NCBI GenBank assembly: GCA_036496585.1 | Contig: DASXLB010000042.1 | Span: 186,001-250,000 of the forward strand | DNA from: Vicinamibacterales bacterium | GTDB taxonomy: Bacteria > Acidobacteriota > Vicinamibacteria > Vicinamibacterales > 2-12-FULL-66-21 | DNA length: 64,000 nucleotides | Direction: 5' to 3' | Part shown: piece after piece, positions 46,326 to 53,589 of the stretch | How the letters are laid out: each line of letters opens with the position of its first letter | How positions within the stretch are numbered: the stretch's first letter is position 1 | Made by a program: the position numbers and the translations under genes | Notes under the pieces: generated by a model | Databases searched by the model: none | What the model saw: only the letters and a program-made list of their open reading frames with translations | What the model was told of the DNA's origin: nothing

Positions 46326-48869
46326 TCAGTACGCGAGGAGCCGCCGCGCCGCGCGTTCGATCTCGGCTTCGGACGGCAGGAACGCGTCCTCGAGCGGCGG
46401 CGAGTACGGCACCGGTGTATCGAGCGCGCCGACGATCCGAACCGGCGCGTCGAGCGACTCGAACGCCTCCTCCTGGACGATGGCGGCCAGACTCTCGCCG
46501 ACGCCGCCCGTCCGCGTGTCCTCGTGGACGATCAGCACGCGGCTGCAGTGTCGCGCCACCGCGAGCAGCGCGTCCTTGTCGAGCGGCGCCAGCCAGCGCA
46601 GGTCGAGCACGGAGGCCTGCACGCCGTCGGCGGCCAGCGCCTCGGCGACCGCCAGCGCGGTATGCACGTAGGCGCCGTAGGAGACGATCGCGAGATCGCT
46701 GCCGGCACGGCGCAGTGCGGCCTTGCCGGTCGCGAGCGGTTCGGGCGGTGCGGCCTCCAGGGCCTGCCTGATCCGTGGATCGCGATACAGCGCGATGTGC
46801 TCGTAGTAGAGCACGGGATCGGGATCGGCGACGGCCGCCGCCATCGCGGCGCGTGCGTCGGCTGGAGTCGACGGCACGACAATCTTCAGGCCGGGCGTTC
46901 GATAAAACCAGGCTTCCGTGTTCTGGCTGTGGTACGGCCCCGCGTGGCGCAGCCCGCCCCACGGCATGCGCAGGACCATCGGCACCTCGCCGCCCCAGCG
47001 GTAACGGATCTTCGCCGCGTTGTTGACCAGCTGGTTGAAACCGGTCGCCACGAAGTCGTTGAACTGCATCTCGCCGATCGGCCGCTGGCCGGCGAGCGCG
47101 GCGCCGACGCAGGCGCCGATCACCGCCGATTCGGCGATCGGCGCATTCAGGATGCGCGGCCCGAACTCCTGCAGCAGCGGTCGCAGCAGCAGGAAGGCAT
47201 TCCCATAGGCGCCGCCGACGTCCTCGCCGATCACGAACACGCGCGGGTCGGCGCGCAAGGCGTCGCCGATCCCCAGCATCACGGCGTCGAGGAAGGTGCG
47301 CCCGCGGGGATCGTGCGGCGGGTTGGCCTCGAGCGGCGGCAGCGGCGGATCATGGAGGACGGCCGATCGGAACGACGGCTCGAGCACGTCGATCCTGGTG
47401 CGCGGCGGCTCGCCGGCGAACACCCCCTCCCCCGCCGTCGCCGCATCCGGCCACGGCGCCGCGATCACGGCGCGCGCTTCCCGTTCGACGAACGCCTGCG
47501 CAGCGTCACGAAAGCCTTGCGCCTCGCCTGCATCGATCGCGCCGTCGGCCTCGAGCCGCGCCGCGTAGGCGACGAGCGGATCGCGTGCGCGCCAGTACGC
47601 ATAGAGCGCCTGATCGGCGTAGCCTGCGTCGGTTGGCGACGGATAGCTCCACGACGGCTGCGGGTCCTTGCCGAGATACAGCATGTCGTCGTGATGCGCG
47701 TGGCCGCACATGCGCATCGAGACGAGCTCGATCAAGGTCGGGCCGCCGCCGCCGCGCGCGCGTTCGACCGCCCAGGCGAAGGCCGCCGCGATCTCGTCTG
47801 GATCGGTGCCGTCGAGCGTCACGGCGGAGAGTCCGTAGCCCGCCGCCTTGTCGGCAAAGACGCGCGCCGCCGACTGCTCGGCGATCGGAGTCGACAGCGC
47901 CGTCTGGTTGTTCTGCACGCAGAAGACAATCGGCAGGCGGCGCACCGCGGAAAAGTTGATCGCCTCGTGCCACTCGCCGAGCGATGTCGCCCCTTCGCCC
48001 ATGTAGGTGATCGCGACGCGCCCGTCTCCCTGCTGGGCAAAGGCGAGCGCCATGCCGGTCAGCGTCAGCGCGCCGGTCGCCAGCGGCGCCGCCGCCGGCA
48101 GGATCCCGCGCGACATGTCCCCGACGTGGAGGTCGCGGCCGTTCATCGGCGGCCCGGCCTTCCCCATTTGTGCCGAGAGCGCCATCCGTACCATTTCGGC
48201 AGTCCGATCCGGTCCGGCGCCGCCCGGTGACGGGATCGACATCGCCAGCTCGGCGCCGAGGTCGCGGATGATCGGCGCGATCACGTCGCCGCGCCAGCCC
48301 TCCGGCGTCCGGTACGCGTCGCCGCGGCGCAACCGGATGACCGACGCGTAGATGGCCTCCTGACCGAGCGAACGGAATCCCTTCCCCTGGAACGTCGTCT
48401 CACCGTAACGCACCTCGCCGCCGGTGAAGAGCGACTTCAGGCGGTTGTCGGTGGCCCGGGTGAGCGTCATGCCCCGCAGGATCTCGCGGCGTTCCTCGCG
48501 GCTGAGCGACCATCGCAGCTCGAGCCGGTGCAGGAATCCGTCGCAGGCGCCGACGAGCTCGTCGACCGCCGCCTGCCATCGGGATGCCGCCGCCACGGCC
48601 GGCGTGCACTCGGGAAGATCGGCGGGAGGCGACCGCAACTCGCGCCGGAGCGCCGGCGGCAGCTCGGCGCGCAGACGGGCCACCGACGGCGTATCCGGCA
48701 AGACCGGATCGAGCGACGCCAGCGCCGCGCCGAGTGCCGCAGCTGCGAATGGATGCCGCTCGACGACGAACGCGCCCAGCCGCGCCTCGACAGTCGCGTC
48801 GGGCTCGACGGCAGGCCGCTCGGTCATCTGTGCCGGTCCTGGCGCGGCCGAATCGCCGCCTGATGCCAT
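46326..48869 (-). CDS. 2-oxoacid dehydrogenase E1, fused alpha and beta subunits
   Basis: An 847-residue thiamine-diphosphate enzyme. The N-terminal half is E1-alpha-like (LGQEAIYASVIRLRRGDAYR, and the cofactor motif starting GEGATSLGEWHEA and ending VQNN). The C-terminal half is E1-beta-like (FVIGEDVGGAYGNAFLL, MPWGGLRHAGPYHSQ, VLIVHEDTRTGG). GEG rather than GDG at the cofactor site is seen in branched-chain 2-oxoacid dehydrogenases, which favours that substrate class. About 130 N-terminal residues precede the alpha domain and have no clear match. The ATG at 48869 was chosen because it leaves 11 bases after trxC; an ATG at 48827 is possible. E2 and E3 subunits are not nearby. Confidence 0.92.
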   Translation of the reverse strand: MASGGDSAAPGPAQMTERPAVEPDATVEARLGAFVVERHPFAAAALGAALASLDPVLPDTPSVARLRAELPPALRRELRSPPADLPECTPAVAAASRWQAAVDELVGACDGFLHRLELRWSLSREERREILRGMTLTRATDNRLKSLFTGGEVRYGETTFQGKGFRSLGQEAIYASVIRLRRGDAYRTPEGWRGDVIAPIIRDLGAELAMSIPSPGGAGPDRTAEMVRMALSAQMGKAGPPMNGRDLHVGDMSRGILPAAAPLATGALTLTGMALAFAQQGDGRVAITYMGEGATSLGEWHEAINFSAVRRLPIVFCVQNNQTALSTPIAEQSAARVFADKAAGYGLSAVTLDGTDPDEIAAAFAWAVERARGGGGPTLIELVSMRMCGHAHHDDMLYLGKDPQPSWSYPSPTDAGYADQALYAYWRARDPLVAYAARLEADGAIDAGEAQGFRDAAQAFVEREARAVIAAPWPDAATAGEGVFAGEPPRTRIDVLEPSFRSAVLHDPPLPPLEANPPHDPRGRTFLDAVMLGIGDALRADPRVFVIGEDVGGAYGNAFLLLRPLLQEFGPRILNAPIAESAVIGACVGAALAGQRPIGEMQFNDFVATGFNQLVNNAAKIRYRWGGEVPMVLRMPWGGLRHAGPYHSQNTEAWFYRTPGLKIVVPSTPADARAAMAAAVADPDPVLYYEHIALYRDPRIRQALEAAPPEPLATGKAALRRAGSDLAIVSYGAYVHTALAVAEALAADGVQASVLDLRWLAPLDKDALLAVARHCSRVLIVHEDTRTGGVGESLAAIVQEEAFESLDAPVRIVGALDTPVPYSPPLEDAFLPSEAEIERAARRLLAY

Positions 48870-48880
48870 GCCCCGATTAT

Positions 48881-49348
48881 CTACCGGGGCGTCAATGTCG
48901 ACTGGACGAACGCGTCGATATCCGCAGCCGGCCGCGCGCCCGACGTGCGCCCGATCTCCCGGCCTCCCGAAAAGACCGCCATCGTGGGGATCGACCGCAC
49001 CTGGAAACGGGCGCCGACGTCGGGCACGGCCTCGGTGTCGACTTTCAGCACGAGATACCGGCCCGCCGCCGCGCGCGCCACGGTCTCGAATTCGGGGGCG
49101 ACCATGCGGCAGGGGCCACACCACGGCGCCCAGAAATCCACCACGATCGGCAGACTCGACGCGGCCACCGCGGCGTCGAACGCCGCCGCGTCCGGCGCTT
49201 CGATGGGAGCCGCCGGGGCCGGCAGCGCGGTGCGGCACGCGCCACAGCGGCTCTCGGTGCCGAGCTTGGCGAACGCACGGCGGTTGCGCCGGCCGCACGC
49301 GGGGCACGGCGCGATCACGCCGTGGGAATCGATTTGCAGATCCGACAT
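48881..49348 (-). CDS. trxC: thioredoxin 2 with N-terminal zinc ribbon
   Basis: A 155-residue TrxC-type thioredoxin. Four cysteines (C15, C18, C35, C38) form the N-terminal zinc ribbon, and the redox site WCGPC uses C77 and C80 within VVDFWAPWCGPCRMVAP. The cis-proline region is RSIPTMAVF. It reduces protein disulfides in the cytoplasm, particularly under oxidative stress. A GGAGGA ribosome-binding site five bases before the ATG supports the start. It precedes the E1 gene by 11 bases and is likely co-transcribed. The 75 bases upstream of it contain no gene. Confidence 0.95.
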   Translation of the reverse strand: MSDLQIDSHGVIAPCPACGRRNRRAFAKLGTESRCGACRTALPAPAAPIEAPDAAAFDAAVAASSLPIVVDFWAPWCGPCRMVAPEFETVARAAAGRYLVLKVDTEAVPDVGARFQVRSIPTMAVFSGGREIGRTSGARPAADIDAFVQSTLTPR

Positions 49349-49423
49349 GGGGTCCTCCGACGGCCTAGGGTCACCGACCCGGCAGCCGCAACGTCCACCA
49401 GCGATGATCGTGCCAGACGCAGG

Positions 49424-50635
49424 TCACCGGCCGGCCAGACGCCTGATGACGGCCGCCAGTTCACGTCGATACCGCTCGGGATCGGCTGACGCCTGGATGA
49501 ACGTGCGGCCGCGGGCGCCCATGTCGCGGCAGGTTTCAGGCGACGCGACCAGCGCGTCGAGCGCCTGAGCCAGCGCCGGTCGATCGCCGGGAGGCACCAG
49601 CAGACCCGTCTCGCCGTCGCGGACGATCTCCGGAACGGCATTCAACCGCGTGCCGATGGCGGGCAGGCCGGCCGCACCCGCCTCCTGGAACGCGATGCCG
49701 AACGCTTCGTCTCTCGTCGGGAGCACGAAGAGATCGGCGCGGCGCCACAGGGCCTGCCAGGCGTCGGTGTGGACCGCGATGCCCACGTGCCGCGTGACGC
49801 CGGGCGGCAGGGTCGCCTCGTCGATTGGCCAGCTCGTCATGAGATCGAGGTGCGCGCGCTCGTGGAAGCCGGCGCGCGCCCACACGTCCAGCAGATCGAA
49901 GCCTCCCTTCCTGGGAAAATCGCCGCCGACGAACAGCACCCTGGGACGCCCGGCGGCGGCGCGGCGCGCGTATCGTTCGGCGATCCAGCCGTCGCTGCCC
50001 GGCATCAGCGGCACCGGAATCGGCATGACGGCGATGTCGGTGCGGCAGTCGGGATACTCGTCGCGGACGGCGCGGGCGGCCCAGGTCGAGGTCGACACCA
50101 TGAACTTCGCCGCGTCGAAAATGCGGCCGTCGCGCCGGATGTTCGGTTCGTAGCTGCGCGTTTCGAGCGCCGACGCCGACTGCTGGAGCACGCAGCGCTG
50201 GGTGCAGTCGATCGACACGATCGAGGGAATCCGGCGCATCGCGGCGACGGCGGTGTAGGCCGTCGTCTGATTGTGAAAGTGCAGGACGTCGACGCGGCGC
50301 CCGGTGCGCTCGAACCGCCGCAAGCGGTTGCGCGCCAGGATGCCGGCGTTGACCTCGCAGCGAAACCGGTGCAGATCCAGATTGCGGTAGCCGGCGGCGC
50401 CGGGAGGCCACAACTGGAAGCACAGCGCGTAGCGCATGAGCCGCTCCGGGAACGTCAGGTCGTCGGTGACGAGCGCCTGCGCCGCCCGGATACCGTCGTG
50501 TTCGCCGACGAAAGCGTCGCGCACGAAGTTGGCGAAGGTCCGCTGCCCGAGGATGCCGGAGTTGAGGAAGAGAGCCTCGACCGGGGGATCCGCGCTCGTC
50601 ATCGGCGGGGCGTCGAGAGCGGCTGGTCGATCCAT
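49424..50635 (-). CDS. glycosyltransferase family 4 protein
   Basis: A 403-residue GT-B glycosyltransferase outside the main operon. The donor domain has VLFVGGDFPRKGGFDLLDVW and the E-x7-E motif EAFGIAFQEAGAAG. The N-terminal domain (ALFLNSGILGQRTFANFVRD, VDVLHFHNQTTAYTAVAAM) resembles enzymes that act on lipid-linked or surface glycans. The start could be at 50635 or at the methionine eleven codons later. It belongs to a minus-strand trio with a membrane protein and an FkbM methyltransferase, suggesting a small separate glycan-modification unit. Confidence 0.88.
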   Translation of the reverse strand: MDRPAALDAPPMTSADPPVEALFLNSGILGQRTFANFVRDAFVGEHDGIRAAQALVTDDLTFPERLMRYALCFQLWPPGAAGYRNLDLHRFRCEVNAGILARNRLRRFERTGRRVDVLHFHNQTTAYTAVAAMRRIPSIVSIDCTQRCVLQQSASALETRSYEPNIRRDGRIFDAAKFMVSTSTWAARAVRDEYPDCRTDIAVMPIPVPLMPGSDGWIAERYARRAAAGRPRVLFVGGDFPRKGGFDLLDVWARAGFHERAHLDLMTSWPIDEATLPPGVTRHVGIAVHTDAWQALWRRADLFVLPTRDEAFGIAFQEAGAAGLPAIGTRLNAVPEIVRDGETGLLVPPGDRPALAQALDALVASPETCRDMGARGRTFIQASADPERYRRELAAVIRRLAGR

Positions 50636-50651
50636 CGCGGGACCGAGGCGT

Positions 50652-51407
50652 TCAGTCCGAAACGGCGAGTTCGCCCGGCACGATGGGACGCGTCCTCGGC
50701 AGCAGGCCGCGGCGCGCCAGGTTGCCGACCCAGAGGAGAATGCCGACGAAGACGGCCAGCTTGATCATCTCGAACGTCCGTGAGCGCGGCAGCACGCGCC
50801 AGAGGAACCACAAGACGGGCTGGGCGAGACAGACCGCCCAGATGGTGCCGTAGAAGTAGCGGCGTTCGTGCCCCTCGCCCTTCGTCGACCGCTTCACCCG
50901 CGGCAGCAACCCGAGCGCGCCGAGGGCCCAGAGGGAACCGGCCATGGGGAAATACGCCGCCTGGTAGAACTCCTTCAACCGCCATTCGCCGGTGACGATC
51001 GCCCAGCCGAGCCCGAAGATGTTGAGCAGCGCAAACGTGATCGCTTCGCTCCAGGCCAGGGTGTAGCAGATGCGGCGATAGAGCGGGTTGGGGCGGTCTT
51101 CGGTGAATCGGATGATGTAGGGCCGCGGCTCGACGCCGGGCAGCTTCCCGAAGAGACCGGCGATGCCGGTCCCGGCCATCACGACCGCCAGCCAGAGCAG
51201 CATGGCGCGGCTGAAGCCAGCCTCGAAGAGCGCAAAGGTCATCGGCCCGGGCGCGATGAAGAACACGAAGATCCAGATCGGCCAGTGATTGAACCGATAC
51301 GAAGGCCGGTTGCGTTCACGGATGGGGCGATCGGCGGCAAGCTCGATTCGCCGCGCGTGACCGAGATTCTGTTCGTATGAGGGGGGCAGCAGCGATCGCC
51401 GGACCAT
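50652..51407 (-). CDS. integral membrane protein of unknown function
   Basis: A 251-residue protein with about six hydrophobic segments (for example WPIWIFVFFIAPGPMTFAL, LLWLAVVMAGTGIAGLF and KLAVFVGILLWVGNLARRG) and short charged loops. I recognise no family. The ATG at 51407 (MVRRSLLPPSYEQNLG) starts 17 bases after the FkbM gene; a longer open frame upstream is shadow. It sits between a glycosyltransferase (16 bases on) and an FkbM methyltransferase, so a role in lipid or glycan handling at the membrane is plausible but unproven. Confidence 0.7.
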   Translation of the reverse strand: MVRRSLLPPSYEQNLGHARRIELAADRPIRERNRPSYRFNHWPIWIFVFFIAPGPMTFALFEAGFSRAMLLWLAVVMAGTGIAGLFGKLPGVEPRPYIIRFTEDRPNPLYRRICYTLAWSEAITFALLNIFGLGWAIVTGEWRLKEFYQAAYFPMAGSLWALGALGLLPRVKRSTKGEGHERRYFYGTIWAVCLAQPVLWFLWRVLPRSRTFEMIKLAVFVGILLWVGNLARRGLLPRTRPIVPGELAVSD

Positions 51408-51424
51408 GGATATCGAGCGGTACT

Positions 51425-52300
51425 TTAACAGACCCAGAGCAGATGCGGCCACCCGACCGCCTGCCACGCGTCGAGCGGCTGCAACAGCGACGCTGTTTGC
51501 GCACCGCGAAGCGCGCGACGGTAGCCGGCCGGCGACAGATCGATGGTCGCGCCGCGGTAGCCGGCGTCGGTCAGCAGCGCGACGACCGAGGCGGGGTCGA
51601 CGCCACGCGCCTTCAGCAGGCCCGGATGCAGTTCGAGGACGATCACGCGGTAGCGGCGCGCCGCGAGCCCGAGCCGCATGCCGCCGAGCACGAGATCCTC
51701 GGCGCCTTCGACGTCGATCTTCACCAGATCGACCGCCGCATGTCCATCCGTGATCGCGTCGATGGTCACCGTCTCCACGTCGAATCGCGGGCCGGCCGCG
51801 GCCGCGGCGCCGACGCGCGAGACGCCGCGATTGGACGCGGCATCCTCGTAGCCGCTCAAGGTCATCGTCCCGGGGGCGTTGGATGCTGCGGCCCGCAGGG
51901 CCGCAATCGGCAGCGCCGGATTGAGCGCGCAATTGGCATCGAGGGCGGCGCTCTGCCGCGGATCAGGCTCGATGGCGATGACGCGGCCGGACGGTCCGAC
52001 GAGCCCCGCCGCGAGCAGGCTGAAATAACCCCAGTTGGCGCCGGCGTCGACGACCACGCCACCCGCCGGCACGTGCGCCTCGAACATGCGCGTCACCGGC
52101 GGCTCGTAGTAGCCGGTCATGCACGCCTCGCGCGCGATCTCGTCTCCCAGATCGCATTGGAAACGCGCGGCGCCGAGGTCGGCCGGCAGCTGCGCGACGA
52201 AGCGGCCGCGGCGCGCCGCGCCCGACGCGAGCAGCGCGTAGCGCCCGCGCGGCAGCAGCCGCACGAGTCCTCTCAGCGCCCGCGCCGTCACCGGCATCAT
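51425..52300 (-). CDS. FkbM-family methyltransferase
   Basis: A 291-residue methyltransferase with the SAM site VVVDAGANWGYFSLLAAG (near residue 83) and the FkbM-family signature VDLVKIDVEGAEDLVLGG. FkbM-type enzymes usually O-methylate sugars or polyketide units, and bacterial relatives are common in glycan loci. It starts at 52300 with two adjacent methionines. The gene is divergent from the GT87-like gene, with 55 bases between the start codons, and leads the minus-strand trio ending at 49424. Confidence 0.88.
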   Translation of the reverse strand: MMPVTARALRGLVRLLPRGRYALLASGAARRGRFVAQLPADLGAARFQCDLGDEIAREACMTGYYEPPVTRMFEAHVPAGGVVVDAGANWGYFSLLAAGLVGPSGRVIAIEPDPRQSAALDANCALNPALPIAALRAAASNAPGTMTLSGYEDAASNRGVSRVGAAAAAGPRFDVETVTIDAITDGHAAVDLVKIDVEGAEDLVLGGMRLGLAARRYRVIVLELHPGLLKARGVDPASVVALLTDAGYRGATIDLSPAGYRRALRGAQTASLLQPLDAWQAVGWPHLLWVC

Positions 52301-52355
52301 GCGGCGCTATGTTATCCGACAGGCCGCGCGGCACCGCCTGCGGTATTCTCGGCGC

Positions 52356-53504
52356 ATGCCGATTCTGCGGCCGAGCGCAACCCGCACGCGCGCGCTCCTC
52401 GTCGTGCTCGCCGCCGTGTCGGTGGTCGCGCTGTTCACGACGCGGGTCTCGCGCAAGATGCCGGACTTCCAGGTCTATCGCACGGCGGCGGCGCGGGCGC
52501 TGGCGGCCGAGCCGCTCTACCGCGAGGAGGACGGCCACTATCAGTTCAAGTATCTGCCCGCCTTCGCGGTGCTCGCCGCGCCGGCCGCGCTGATGCCGGA
52601 GGAGGCAGCCAAGGCCGCCTGGTTCGTGGCGTCGGCGCTGCTGATGACGGCGCTGCTCGGGTTGAGCGTCCGCGCGATGCCGCGGCTGCGCCGGCCGGCC
52701 GCGCTGCTCCTCGTCCTGACGTTCCTCGCGATGGCGAAGTTCTATGCGCACGAACTGGTGCTCGGACAGGTGAACCTGCTGCTCGGCGCACTCGCCGCGC
52801 TGGCGATCGTCTGCCTGCGGAACCGGCGCGACGCCGCCGCCGGACTGCTGCTGGCGCTCGCGGTCGTCGTGAAACCGTACGCCGCGATCTTCGCGCCCTG
52901 GCTCGCGACTCGCCGGAACCGCACCGCGTTCGCGACGATGACGGCCGGCATGGTCGTGCTGCTCCTGCTCCCCGCGGTGCGCTACGGCTGGGCGGGGAAT
53001 CTGCGGCTGCTGGCGGACTGGTGGCACACGGTGGCGGCAACCACCGCGCCGAACCTGACCAATCCCGACAACGTGTCGCTCGGCTCGCTGTTCGCCAAGT
53101 GGCTCGGCACCGATTCGAACGCCCGCATCCTCGCCGCGGCGGCAGCCGTGCTGCTGCTCGCGCTCACCGGCGTGGTGATCGCCGGGCGCGGCGGGCTATC
53201 CACCCCGGAGACCCTGGAGGCGTCGATGCTGCTCCTGCTCATCCCGTTGATTTCGCCGCAGGGATGGGATTACGTCCTGCTCATCGGCACGCCGGCGGTG
53301 ATGCTGCTCGTCAACGAAGACGCCTCCCTGCCGCGCGGCCTGCGCGTCGCGACCATCGCGGCCATCGTGCTCGTGGGCCTCACCGTCTACGATCTGGTCG
53401 GGCGCGGCTTCTACACCGCGTTCATGCAGCTCTCGGTCGTGACCGTGTGCGTGGCGATCGAAATCGCCGCGCTCGCCGTGTTGCGCTTCCGTCGCGTCGC
53501 GTGA
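52356..53504 (+). CDS. GT87-like (DUF2029) polyprenyl-phosphate-sugar transferase
   Basis: A 382-residue polytopic membrane protein with about nine hydrophobic helices and the GT87/DUF2029 pattern near the N-terminus (PDFQVYRTAAARALAAEPLY, then FKYLPAFAVLAAPAALMP). Characterised members are GT-C mannosyl- or arabinosyltransferases using polyprenyl-phosphate sugars at the periplasmic face. The ATG at 52356 was chosen over a frame start at 52299 because TATTCT at 52344-52349 ends six bases before it, suggesting a leaderless message. The donor sugar is unknown. Confidence 0.8.
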   Translation: MPILRPSATRTRALLVVLAAVSVVALFTTRVSRKMPDFQVYRTAAARALAAEPLYREEDGHYQFKYLPAFAVLAAPAALMPEEAAKAAWFVASALLMTALLGLSVRAMPRLRRPAALLLVLTFLAMAKFYAHELVLGQVNLLLGALAALAIVCLRNRRDAAAGLLLALAVVVKPYAAIFAPWLATRRNRTAFATMTAGMVVLLLLPAVRYGWAGNLRLLADWWHTVAATTAPNLTNPDNVSLGSLFAKWLGTDSNARILAAAAAVLLLALTGVVIAGRGGLSTPETLEASMLLLLIPLISPQGWDYVLLIGTPAVMLLVNEDASLPRGLRVATIAAIVLVGLTVYDLVGRGFYTAFMQLSVVTVCVAIEIAALAVLRFRRVA

Positions 53505-53553
53505 ACGTCCCGCGCGCCGGCAGCGTTGGGTCCTGTTCTCCCTTCTCCCCGCT

Positions 53554-53582
53554 CTGTCACGGGCGCCGCGACGGGATATGAT
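53554..53582 (+). promoter_or_regulatory. putative promoter giving a leaderless aminopeptidase transcript
   Basis: CTGTCA (53554-53559), a 17-base spacer and TATGAT (53577-53582) place transcription start at about 53589-53590, the first base of the ATG at 53590. The upstream in-frame ATG at 53578 would lie inside the -10 box and is therefore unlikely to be the start. Confidence 0.5.
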
Positions 53583-53589
53583 CCCGGCG

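Noticed and set aside
49424..52300. Glycosyltransferase, membrane protein and FkbM gene as part of the main exopolysaccharide operon
   Set aside because: They are separated from it by trxC, E1, a glycosyltransferase-like gene, mutM and a separate promoter, so common transcription is unlikely.
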